The position numbers were made by a program, and so were the translations under genes. From positions 1-14,158 of the forward strand of contig JAUIHJ010000120.1 in assembly GCA_030432015.1 (NCBI GenBank): DNA of 14,158 nt, read 5' to 3'. Positions 1 through 6,443 of this stretch are shown piece by piece. The notes under the pieces were generated by a model, which was not told where the DNA came from, ran no database searches, and worked only from the letters and a program-made list of their open reading frames with translations. The stretch is from a bacterium (GTDB taxonomy: Bacteria > Planctomycetota > Planctomycetia > Pirellulales > Pirellulaceae). Every line of letters begins with the position of its first letter. The first letter of the stretch is position 1.

Positions 1-128
1 GCTGGATCACCACGAGGCACTTGCATCGCTTGGTGAACCCCAGAACAAACGCGATGTGCGCGCAGCCCGACGACATCGTGCCTATCGGCCACACGAGATC
101 TGGCACACGACAGAGTGAGCTGCGCTGG

Positions 129-1241
129 CTAAGCTGCCGCCGCAGACAACAAGCCCGCGCCAGGCGCTTGCATGTAACTCTGCCCGCGGCGAGTAGCTTC
201 GGAAGACAAGCTCTCAGCACTTCCTGCCGCCCGCTTGAACAGCTTGCCGAACTGTTTCACCAGGTCGCACCATCCTTGCGAATCCACTCCGAGTCGTTCG
301 AGGATTGGCGCGAGGTCAGGTGGCACCTTGCCGCGTTTCTTTGCCCGCAACTGCCGGCCCGTCCAATCGAGCAATTTCAGATACTGCGATAAGGACATCG
401 ACAGAAAGCCCTTCAGGCTGGCTCGCCGACCACAGTCGCTCGAATCCGGCCCCACCGGGTCTGACGCTTCGTTGATCTCGACCGGGCTCATCCAACCGCT
501 CTTCCTGCGTCGTCGGCTTCGTTCCCAGGCATGCGTCGCCCGCTGCCGTTTATCTCGCGATGCACTCTTGGTTGCGGTGATTTCACCTCGCCGTTGCTGA
601 AGATCATCGATCCGATCTTTGGCGCCGGTGTACTCTGATTCCTCGGGAGTTTTCGCCAACGCCGCCCGCACTGGATTCAAATCAACATAAGCGGCACACG
701 CCAGCAATGAAGCTTCGTCCAACAACAGTTGTGCCTTGAAACGTCCTTCCCAAAAGCGACCGCTGCATTCATCGTCACGATTTGCACGTCGCGCAATATT
801 CTCGGCAGTGCACCGCATCCACCAGCTAACATCCGATAGCCGGCGCCGTACCTCGGCGAGCCGCTCGGCGTTTCCGGTAATCACCTCGAGTTCCGCATCG
901 GTTACGTTGTGAGTTGAATCATCCTCCAGGCGCCGCCCGGGATAAAGTCGCAGCCAGCGGCGGGCCACTTCGTCATCGCTCCACGTCGCCACGACATCCG
1001 GCCGGCTGCGGAGCACTACATGCAGGTGATTGGAAAGCACCGTGTAGGTTAGGCAGTCAATCCCAAAGGCAGATGCCAGGAACTCCATCCGGTCGCGGAT
1101 CCAGCGACGACGGTGCTCATAGGACTTCCCTGATACGCGATCTTCACCACATAAAAACGCCCGCCGCACGCACCGCTGCACCGCGTGGATAACCTGCACT
1201 TCGTTGGGATTAAGGTACTCGCCCCGAGCTTGCCGTGGCAT
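129..1241 (-). CDS. REP-associated tyrosine transposase (RAYT, Y1_Tnp/IS200-like HUH family)
   Basis: A 370-residue protein of the single-strand HUH transposase family, which nicks DNA with a tyrosine and is linked to REP-type palindromes. Visible in the sequence: the metal-binding HUH core as S70-N-H72-L-H74, the segment F163-W-E-G-R-F-K169, and the helix Y185-V-D-L-N-P-V-R-A193, whose tyrosine fits the single catalytic Tyr of Y1 enzymes. Residues about 210-370 are a long basic, Arg/Lys-rich tail, making it much longer than the compact IS200 TnpA (about 150 residues). It resembles, from memory, an expanded transposase family common in planctomycetes. The ATG at 1241 is well supported: AGGAG (minus strand, 1249-1253) lies 7 bases upstream. 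No second transposon gene and no clear element ends are seen, so it is probably a resident single-copy RAYT-type gene and not an intact insertion sequence. The ORF has no internal stop. The 128 bases downstream of its stop hold no gene I can support. Confidence 0.88.
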   Translation of the reverse strand: MPRQARGEYLNPNEVQVIHAVQRCVRRAFLCGEDRVSGKSYEHRRRWIRDRMEFLASAFGIDCLTYTVLSNHLHVVLRSRPDVVATWSDDEVARRWLRLYPGRRLEDDSTHNVTDAELEVITGNAERLAEVRRRLSDVSWWMRCTAENIARRANRDDECSGRFWEGRFKAQLLLDEASLLACAAYVDLNPVRAALAKTPEESEYTGAKDRIDDLQQRRGEITATKSASRDKRQRATHAWERSRRRRKSGWMSPVEINEASDPVGPDSSDCGRRASLKGFLSMSLSQYLKLLDWTGRQLRAKKRGKVPPDLAPILERLGVDSQGWCDLVKQFGKLFKRAAGSAESLSSEATRRGQSYMQAPGAGLLSAAAA

Positions 1242-1318
1242 GGCGATGCTCCTGTGAAGAATCTCATATCAACTTGTGGATGCCAAATGTAACGGATTTC
1301 CGCGGCAGTTGCAATCTA

Positions 1319-1369
1319 AATATGGGTGTCCCTGTATGTTTCTTGCGAAGGCAATATGGGGTTCCCCAT
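1319..1369. repeat. Pair of short REP-like motifs upstream of the transposase
   Basis: The 14-base strings at 1319-1332 (AATATGGGTGTCCC) and 1353-1366 (AATATGGGGTTCCC) differ at only two positions and lie 34 bases apart in direct orientation. Each has a small dyad: GGG-TGT-CCC in the first, and ATGGGG-TT-CCCCAT (1356-1369) in the second. RAYT transposases act on short hairpins near their own gene, so these are candidate recognition sites. That link is inference from position, because no genome-wide copies can be counted here. Confidence 0.4.
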
Positions 1370-1505
1370 GACGCGGCCGTCGCTTGAAGTCGCGTCGCAG
1401 TGGCACGTGAGACAGACACGGCCATTGCTGCAGGCGACTTCGCGACGACGCGCATGGGAATCTTGAACCTCGTTGCCGCGCTAGCTGGGATCAAACACCC
1501 GGCCA

Positions 1506-1541
1506 CCTTGATGCCCCGCCCGTGCGACGAGCGCATCAAGG
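1506..1541 (-). terminator. Hairpin downstream of the superoxide dismutase gene
   Basis: A perfect 9-bp inverted repeat, CCTTGATGC (1506-1514) and GCATCAAGG (1533-1541), with an 18-base GC-rich loop, lies 35 bases past the dismutase stop codon. In the direction of transcription it is followed by TGGCCGGGTGTTTGATC, with no proper U-tract. It could be a factor-assisted terminator or a 3'-end stabilising hairpin. Terminator function is inferred from position only. Confidence 0.3.
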
Positions 1542-1575
1542 CGCGCGCAGCTTGACACGTAAACGTCGTCGCTTA

Positions 1576-2133
1576 CTACTTGGCTGCGGCGGGTTGTTGA
1601 ATTCCAATCACGCCCACTGCCACACGCGGACCTGCGTCGCCGGAGGGTTGCGACTTGAGGTCGTCCTTTCCGCCATGCACAACGATGGAGCGGCCCAAAA
1701 CGAAGTGGACTTTAAGGCCCTTGACAGAGATGTCCACCTGAGCGACCCCGTCAGCATTTGCTTCGATGTTACCCAGGTCGCCAGCGTGCCGTTTCTCCGC
1801 GTCGGGACCGCCGTGGTCGTGGCCTTCGGGATTAAAATGTCCGCCGGCGCTCTTCCCAGTGCGATCGGTCAAATCGCCATACTGATGAATATGAAATCCG
1901 TGCAGCCCGGGAGTGAGGTGGGTCACGCGACCGCGAACCCGAGTGGTGCCGTCCTTGGTCTCGCTGAAAGCAATCCGCCCGCGAACCTTGTTTCCCATCG
2001 TCGGCAAGAGCACGCAGACTGCCTGGCTCAGTTCCGCGGAGTGTTCGTGTTTGGAATCCTTGTCATCGGCGCGGGCCGTCATACCAGTGAGCGAAATCAA
2101 CAAAGCCACAGCGCTAATCGACTTGATAGACAT
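1576..2133 (-). CDS. sodC: Secreted Cu/Zn superoxide dismutase lacking the conserved cysteine pair
   Basis: A 185-residue Cu/Zn superoxide dismutase, which converts superoxide to oxygen and hydrogen peroxide outside the cytoplasm. Residues 1-22 form a signal peptide (hydrophobic stretch I6-T16, cleavage after T-A-R-A). The metal sites are complete by comparison with human SOD1: copper ligands H81, H83 and H153, bridging H99, zinc ligands H107, H116 and D119, second-sphere D157, and the substrate-guiding arginine R170. The unusual point is the disulfide. The loop G86-D-L-T-D-R-T-G-K94 has no Cys, and the C-terminal motif reads G165-D-A-G-P-R-V-A-V-G174 with Val where Cys is usual. The only Cys left is C40, in the first strand. 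The N-terminal mature part is His/Asp/Lys-rich (D23-H31). The ATG start is supported by AAGAGGAA (minus strand, 2141-2148), 7 bases upstream. It stands alone, with a wide gap to the divergent recD2. Confidence 0.93.
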   Translation of the reverse strand: MSIKSISAVALLISLTGMTARADDKDSKHEHSAELSQAVCVLLPTMGNKVRGRIAFSETKDGTTRVRGRVTHLTPGLHGFHIHQYGDLTDRTGKSAGGHFNPEGHDHGGPDAEKRHAGDLGNIEANADGVAQVDISVKGLKVHFVLGRSIVVHGGKDDLKSQPSGDAGPRVAVGVIGIQQPAAAK

Positions 2134-2494
2134 CAGTGTGTTCCTCTTGTAAGGGCTGGAGTGGGACGTAAAGTCGAGCTACTGATGTTAATCGATGACG
2201 GGTGACTTGGGTACTTCGCAACCCGTTTTCGACCAAAAACTCAAAGGGCCTGAACTTGGAGTTTGTCTCCTGATGCCACACGACTCCATTGCCGCCCGCC
2301 ACGTGCTACGCAATCAGCCGGAACGTAAGCTTCACAAATTGGGGTCCTGTCTTGTCACGAGCGAAAAATGCCACGGAGTGATTTCCGGGATGGCCTGCGC
2401 CGCCCGTCCCGTGGCAACCACACGCGTCCACCTTCTTTGGTACGCTGTAGCTGACGGAAATACGATACCCTGGTTTGGGTTCAGGTAGCTGAGC
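2134..2494. promoter_or_regulatory. Divergent intergenic region between sodC and recD2
   Basis: These 361 bases must carry the promoters for the leftward dismutase and the rightward helicase. I see no convincing dismutase promoter. For the helicase there is a weak sigma-70-like pair near 2437-2466. The minus strand is open from inside recD2 down to a stop at 2306-2308, and its last roughly 60 codons have a protein-like composition but no good start outside recD2, so it is not called as a gene. No strong hairpin or repeat was noticed. Confidence 0.4.
2437..2466 (+). promoter_or_regulatory. Weak sigma-70-like promoter candidate for recD2
   Basis: TTGGTA (2437-2442) and TACGAT (2461-2466) each match 4 of 6 bases of the -35 and -10 consensus with an 18-base spacer. 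Transcription would begin near 2473, leaving a leader of about 20 bases before the helicase ATG. A match this weak is common by chance, and planctomycete promoters are poorly defined, so this is only a candidate. Confidence 0.2.
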
Positions 2495-4663
2495 ATGACG
2501 GAATCTCTGAACGGATTCATCGAACGCGTGACGTACCACAATGTGGAGAACGGCTTCGCGGTCCTCCGCGTCAAAGTGAAGGGGCGAAACGACTTGGTTA
2601 CGGTTGTTGGCAACGCGACCTCCGTGACGGCGGGCGAGCATTGTGAGGCCACTGGCGACTGGACGATGGACCGGCAACACGGACCCCAATTCAAAGCCAG
2701 CGAATTGAAGACGTCGCATCCCGCCTCAGCCGCGGGAATCGTTCGGTACCTTGCTTCGGGTGCGATCCGTGGGATCGGGCCGAAATTGGCCGCCAAGATC
2801 GTCGACATCCATCACGAACAAACGCTGGAAATCTTCGAGAAGTCGCCCGACTTTCTCCTCCACATCCGCGGGATTGGGCCGGAACGTGTCAAGCGAATTC
2901 GCGAGAGCTGGAAGGAGCAAAAGGAAGTCCGCAAGATCATGCTCTTCTTGACCGAGCATGGGATCACAGCAGGTCGGGCGGTTCGGATCTATCGAACCTA
3001 CGGACACGAGTCCATTGCCAAGATCAAGGCCAATCCCTACCAATTGGCCGATGACATTCGTGGGATCGGCTTCAAGACGGCGGACGAACTCGCGGCCAAG
3101 TTGGGGATCGACCCGAATAGTCCTTTCCGAGCCCGTGCCGCCGTGCGTTTTAGCTTGCAGGAGCTCGCCAGTCAGGGACACTGTGGATTCGCAGAACCGG
3201 CGGTCGTCGAACACACCACACAGCTGGTCGCGATCGAACAGCGCCTTGTGGAAGACGCGGTCGTCAGTGTCGTTGGCGACGGAGACGTCATTCGCGAAGT
3301 CGTCGACGGCCAACCGTGGCTTTTCCTTGCCAGCCTGCATCGAGCGGAAGTTGGTCTGGCGGAATCGGTACATCGCATTGCCGCGGCCACCCCGCACCCG
3401 CTACCGCCGATCGATCTGGAAAAGGCGATCGCGTGGGTTGAACAACGATTGGATATCGGCCTGGCGCCCGGTCAGCAGGAGGCTATTCGGCAAGCGTGCC
3501 AGCATAAGCTGGTCGTCATTACCGGCGGGCCGGGGGTCGGCAAAACGACGTTGGTCCGCAGCATTCTGGAAATTTTTGCGGCCAAGAAAATGAAATGCGT
3601 CCTGGCCGCCCCGACCGGCCGTGCCGCCAAACGCCTGACCGAGACAACCGAGCGAACTGCCAAGACCATTCACAGGCTGTTGGAATTTGATCCAGCCACC
3701 GGCGATTTCAAGCGGAATCAGCATCGTCCGCTGCCCGGCGACCTGTTCGTATTGGACGAAACTTCGATGGTCGACGTTGTCCTGGGGAACCAGTTTATGC
3801 GTGCGGTGCCGAGCACGGCGTGTGTGATCCTAGTTGGAGACGCGGACCAACTCCCTTCAGTGGGGCCCGGTTCGGTGTTGGCAGATTTGATTGCCTCGAA
3901 CGCGGTTCCGGTCGTGCGGCTGACCGAGATCTTTCGACAGGCGCGACAAAGCCGCATCATTACCGCTGCCTACGCCGTCAATCACGGGCAAATGCCCGAC
4001 ATGTCGACGTCCGCTGAACTCACTGATTTCTACGTCGTCGAAACCCAGGAACCCGAGGCCATCCAGGCGATGGTGGTGAAGTTGGTCAAGGACCGCATCC
4101 CAGATCGCTTTGGGCTTGACCCGAAAGCAGACATTCAAGTCTTAACCCCCATGAATCGTTCGCTGCTGGGGGCCAGAAACCTGAACCAAGTCATGCAAGA
4201 GGCGATTAACCCTGGCAATCAAGGGCCCGAAGTCGAACGATTTGGCTGGACGTTTCGGTTGGGGGATCGCGTGATTCAAACCGAGAACAACTACAATCGC
4301 GACGTGTACAACGGCGACCTGGGGCTCGTGGAATCGATCAACCGCATCGACCAACTCATGACCGTGAACTTCGAAGGTCGTTCGGTCGAATATGATTTCG
4401 CGGATCTGGATGAACTGTCGCTGGCTTATGTCTTGTCCATTCATAAAAGCCAAGGATCTGAATTTCCCTGCGTCGTCATCCCGCTGCACACGCAGCATTA
4501 CCTGATGCTCAAGAGGAATTTACTCTATACCGCGCTGACCCGAGGCAAACAGCTCGTGATGCTCGTCGGCACGAAGAAGGCGATCGGGATGGCCGTCAAT
4601 CAAGAGGACTCGGGCCAGCGGTGCACGGCACTCAGAAAACGATTGCAGACTGAAGCGTCCTGA
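2495..4663 (+). CDS. recD2: RecD2-type ATP-dependent 5'-3' DNA helicase (RecD/TraA family)
   Basis: A 722-residue superfamily 1B helicase of the stand-alone RecD2 type, whose known members unwind DNA 5' to 3' in repair and replication-stress responses without RecBC. Domains in order: an N-terminal OB-like barrel (about 1-80); tandem helix-hairpin-helix motifs at I91-R-G-I-G, I124-R-G-I-G and I188-R-G-I-G, which mark RecD2 as distinct from RecBCD RecD; then the two motor domains. Helicase motifs are visible: Q327/Q328 region, Walker A G344-G-P-G-V-G-K-T351, motif Ia A371-A-P-T-G-R376, Walker B L420-D-E-T423, motif III G448-D-A-D-Q-L-P-S-V-G457, and the C-terminal UvrD_C_2 stretch with H650-K-S-Q-G and L677-Y-T-A-L-T-R683. 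Length matches the family (about 700-750), and all motifs look intact. The ATG is preceded by AGGT (2483-2486) at 8 bases. Its stop codon abuts the stop of the convergent hydrolase gene. No recB or recC is in the window. Confidence 0.95.
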   Translation: MTESLNGFIERVTYHNVENGFAVLRVKVKGRNDLVTVVGNATSVTAGEHCEATGDWTMDRQHGPQFKASELKTSHPASAAGIVRYLASGAIRGIGPKLAAKIVDIHHEQTLEIFEKSPDFLLHIRGIGPERVKRIRESWKEQKEVRKIMLFLTEHGITAGRAVRIYRTYGHESIAKIKANPYQLADDIRGIGFKTADELAAKLGIDPNSPFRARAAVRFSLQELASQGHCGFAEPAVVEHTTQLVAIEQRLVEDAVVSVVGDGDVIREVVDGQPWLFLASLHRAEVGLAESVHRIAAATPHPLPPIDLEKAIAWVEQRLDIGLAPGQQEAIRQACQHKLVVITGGPGVGKTTLVRSILEIFAAKKMKCVLAAPTGRAAKRLTETTERTAKTIHRLLEFDPATGDFKRNQHRPLPGDLFVLDETSMVDVVLGNQFMRAVPSTACVILVGDADQLPSVGPGSVLADLIASNAVPVVRLTEIFRQARQSRIITAAYAVNHGQMPDMSTSAELTDFYVVETQEPEAIQAMVVKLVKDRIPDRFGLDPKADIQVLTPMNRSLLGARNLNQVMQEAINPGNQGPEVERFGWTFRLGDRVIQTENNYNRDVYNGDLGLVESINRIDQLMTVNFEGRSVEYDFADLDELSLAYVLSIHKSQGSEFPCVVIPLHTQHYLMLKRNLLYTALTRGKQLVMLVGTKKAIGMAVNQEDSGQRCTALRKRLQTEAS

Positions 4664-5434
4664 TTACTGCTGCAGCCCTGCGACGAAGTTACCGATCGCA
4701 GCGAAGTACGCGTCGTAATTCCAGGCCATGATTGAATTGTGGTCGCCGCGCGCAAAGCGGACGAGTCGCTTCTGCGAAGTCGCGGCCCATTGAAGGTTCC
4801 GTTCGGCGTGCGAGATGTCGATCAACCCGTCCTGCTCGGTGTGCATGATCAGCACCGGACCTGCGTAGCCGGCCAGCTTTTGTTGGTGATCAAAATACCG
4901 CGTGACTTCCGCGAGGACAGTCGCCTTGTCGATTCCAGCGGCCGCCAAATCCGTATACGTCAAGAACCGTTCGGCGGGATCGGCGATCCCGCTTTCGATG
5001 ATCAAGCCGGCGATGCTCGATTGACGATGGGCAAGTTCGATGGCGTACAGCGACCCGATCGACCGGCCGAACGCGATTGCTTGTTCTGGGGCGATGCCCG
5101 CTGCCTCCAACGCGGCGGCGCCGTCACCAAGCATGGCAACCAGTTGGGCCTTTCCGGAAGAACCGCCATACTGCCGAAATTCCACAAACAACGAGTTCAG
5201 CCCCATTCCGGCAAGTTGGTCGACCATGTCCGGTACGTAGTCCGCGACCGCCTCGCCATTGCCGTGAAAATGAACGACGGTATAGCCTGCCGGGTTCACG
5301 ATTCGCCGGTAGCACTGCAATTCGACATCATCCACGTGAACGAGGAAAGGTTCGGCCACTCGGCGATTCTGCGGGAACAGATAGCAACCGCTGATGGCGA
5401 ATGAATCGAGGATGCTTTGCCCTTCATGGCTCAT
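4664..5434 (-). CDS. Alpha/beta hydrolase (BEM46/ABHD13-like serine hydrolase)
   Basis: A 256-residue single-domain alpha/beta hydrolase of unknown substrate. The oxyanion-hole strand reads H55-F-H-G-N-G60, the nucleophile elbow is G123-R-S125-I-G127, the acid is probably D202 in H-T-E-Q-D-G, and the catalytic histidine is H232 in G-D-H-N. The spacing is typical of the small esterase/peptidase-like group that includes BEM46 and ABHD13. There is no signal peptide and no transmembrane segment, so it is probably cytoplasmic. The ATG at 5434 has AGGGA on the minus strand 7 bases upstream. It is convergent with recD2 and shares no spacer with it (stops at 4661-4663 and 4664-4666), so read-through transcripts would overlap. 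The neighbours do not suggest a pathway. Esterase, thioesterase or peptidase activity cannot be told apart from sequence alone. Confidence 0.85.
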   Translation of the reverse strand: MSHEGQSILDSFAISGCYLFPQNRRVAEPFLVHVDDVELQCYRRIVNPAGYTVVHFHGNGEAVADYVPDMVDQLAGMGLNSLFVEFRQYGGSSGKAQLVAMLGDGAAALEAAGIAPEQAIAFGRSIGSLYAIELAHRQSSIAGLIIESGIADPAERFLTYTDLAAAGIDKATVLAEVTRYFDHQQKLAGYAGPVLIMHTEQDGLIDISHAERNLQWAATSQKRLVRFARGDHNSIMAWNYDAYFAAIGNFVAGLQQ

Positions 5435-5768
5435 GAGCTTGTCCCTTGGGCGTGAATCATTGCGGGGCCTTGCCGCTGTTCGTATCCGGCATGTCGCGAA
5501 GTTGTGGTTTCAAGGCCAAGGTCATCATGCCTCGATCCATGGTCGGCCGGAACGCTGCTGCTTCCATCTGTACGAGGTGTCACGAATCGGCCAGGTGCGG
5601 TTGAATCGCAAGCGACCGCTGGAAGTTAGTTTAACCAGCCACGCAGCGCCTGCGGCAGTCCAAATCGATGGTCTAAGAAAAGGGCCAAGATTGCCGTCTC
5701 AGCGGCGAATGACAGGTCGTCCTTCAATCAGCAACCTTGAATCTACAACTCTAATCGGGAGCGCTAGT
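5435..5768. other. Divergent intergenic region, no gene seen
   Basis: A gap of 334 bases between the leftward hydrolase and the rightward small-protein gene, so it should hold a promoter for each. A plus-strand reading frame runs through it in phase with the small gene, but its translation is Arg/Ser/Pro-rich, has no domain character, and overlaps the hydrolase on the other strand. I reject it as coding. The only structure noted is a short GCTGG/CCAGC dyad around 5617-5642. No convincing promoter could be picked. Confidence 0.4.
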
Positions 5769-5879
5769 ATGTTCGGTTTGGTGGAATTGCTTATCATTGT
5801 CGCGATTGGTGTTGTTTTGCCAGTCGGACTGTTCTTCCTGGTCAAGTTCATTGTGGATACTTCGAACCGGCAGCCGTGA
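5769..5879 (+). CDS. 36-residue single-span membrane microprotein
   Basis: A very short ORF of 36 codons encoding a protein that is almost all membrane helix: residues 2-27 are hydrophobic (start MFGLVELLII), followed by a short polar end D-T-S-N-R-Q-P. A GGGAG motif sits about 8 bases ahead of the ATG, which supports translation from this point rather than from an upstream in-frame start. No family is recognised. It lies 55 bases ahead of a second small membrane protein on the same strand, so the two may be co-transcribed. Small hydrophobic proteins of this kind often sit beside or modulate larger membrane complexes, but no partner is evident here. Chance ORFs of this size exist. The hydrophobic profile and the ribosome site raise my confidence to moderate. 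Confidence 0.5.
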   Translation: MFGLVELLIIVAIGVVLPVGLFFLVKFIVDTSNRQP

Positions 5880-5934
5880 CGTCTGCGAACGCCGACGGGT
5901 CTGCCGGGGGGGCACGTAATCTGAGGTGAACAGC

Positions 5935-6129
5935 ATGGAAAACGCCGATTTCTTTGTCGGTTGGGGAACGCTTTCTTTGATTAATGCGGGTCTCGCCCAA
6001 TCGAAGGGTCGCAGCGGATTTCTCTGGTGGCTGGGTTCGCTCCTGTTGGGCCCGGTGGCGACGTTCTTGGTCGTCGTCATGCCGCGCGTCGCCCTGCTAC
6101 AGATCGAAACCTATGAGTCAGCGCCGTGA
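5935..6129 (+). CDS. 64-residue small membrane protein
   Basis: A 64-residue protein with two hydrophobic segments: a weaker one at about 7-20 and a strong one at about 32-52, separated by the polar turn Q25-S-K-G-R-S-G31. The KGRSG-F-x-W-W-x-G-x-L-x-G-P pattern recalls many short uncharacterised bacterial inner-membrane proteins, though I cannot name a family. The start is set by GAGGT (5923-5927) 7 bases before the ATG at 5935. A GTG at 5926 is in frame but overlaps that ribosome site. It follows the 36-residue gene by 55 bases and probably shares its transcript. Its stop codon lies in the loop of a 10-bp inverted repeat (6115-6150). Confidence 0.6.
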   Translation: MENADFFVGWGTLSLINAGLAQSKGRSGFLWWLGSLLLGPVATFLVVVMPRVALLQIETYESAP

Positions 6130-6150
6130 TTTTCTGACGCGCGCTGACTC
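6115..6150 (+). terminator. 10-bp inverted repeat around a stop codon
   Basis: GAGTCAGCGC (6115-6124) and GCGCTGACTC (6141-6150) are exact reverse complements separated by 16 bases. The left arm encodes the last residues of the 64-residue membrane protein, and its TGA (6127-6129) lies in the loop. No U-tract follows (GCAGGAGGGC), so this is not a standard intrinsic terminator. It may protect the 3' end, attenuate transcription towards the HEAT-repeat gene, or be a protein-binding dyad. Confidence 0.4.
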
Positions 6151-6443
6151 GCAGGAGGGCGGCATCCGTGGTGCCTTTCCCCGCCGGCCGACCAGGGGCT
6201 GGTAAGCAAGTTGCCGAGGTTGCCGCCCCCCAGCTTTGAACTGACATGCTTGCGGCATAAAGCAACGCACAGCTCCAAAGCCGACGCGTTTCGTCTGTGC
6301 TTTCTGGGCCCTCTGCTAGGGCCTTCCTCAAGGCGGCGGCTCGACGGGCGCTGTGGATTGGGAGCTACCTCCTCGCCGAAAAATGCCGTCTCGGGCCTTG
6401 GGGAAATGTGCGAAGTTGTTTATCAAGGGGGGCAGGGAAGCCC
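6130..6443. other. Leader region of the HEAT-repeat gene, no gene seen
   Basis: This 314-base gap lies between two plus-strand genes. It contains the right arm of the 6115-6150 dyad, a GCACAG/CTGTGC inverted repeat (about 6267-6300) and a compact hairpin at 6307-6323. The HEAT-repeat frame is open upstream to 6297, but those codons read as Arg/Ala/Gly-rich filler and lack a ribosome site, so the region is taken as untranslated. No clear promoter was found. Confidence 0.4.
6307..6323 (+). terminator. Compact GC-rich hairpin upstream of the HEAT-repeat gene
   Basis: GGCCCT (6307-6312) and AGGGCC (6318-6323) form a perfect 6-bp stem with a 5-base loop, followed by TTCCTC, which is only weakly pyrimidine-rich. 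It could end transcripts coming from the small membrane genes or be a leader structure of the next gene. The evidence is structural only. Confidence 0.25.

Larger units (their letters stand above)
1242..1575. other. Intergenic region behind the transposase, no gene seen
   Basis: This 334-base gap separates the transposase start from the superoxide dismutase stop. Both genes read leftward, so it serves as the dismutase 3' flank and the transposase 5' flank. It holds two copies of an AATATGGG..TCCC motif (1319-1332 and 1353-1366), an 8-bp inverted repeat GAAGTCGC/GCGACTTC (1386-1393 and 1434-1441, 40 bases apart), and a 9-bp hairpin near the dismutase end (1506-1541). A minus-strand 91-codon ORF (1264-1539) overlaps these palindromes and does not look like a protein, so I do not call it. 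Confidence 0.5.

Noticed and set aside
21..392. Plus-strand ORFs opposite the transposase (21-392, 235-600, 914-1192)
   Set aside because: They are antisense to a strongly supported transposase frame and show no family motifs.
1386..1441. GAAGTCGC/GCGACTTC inverted repeat as a transposon end
   Set aside because: It is only 8 bp with a 40-base gap, has no matching copy on the other side of the transposase and no target duplication.
1264..1539. Minus-strand 91-codon ORF in the transposase upstream gap
   Set aside because: It spans the palindromic motifs, has Ala/Arg/Thr filler composition and no good ribosome site.
1522..2205. Plus-strand 227-codon ORF opposite the superoxide dismutase
   Set aside because: It is antisense to a gene with all dismutase metal ligands, and the translation has no domain character.
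5394..5768. Extension of the 36-residue microprotein back to 5394
   Set aside because: The upstream codons are in frame but Arg/Ser/Pro-rich, overlap the hydrolase gene, and the ribosome site sits at the internal ATG.
6297..6443. Earlier start for the HEAT-repeat protein
   Set aside because: The extra 49 codons cross a hairpin and lack protein character, while a ribosome site precedes 6444.
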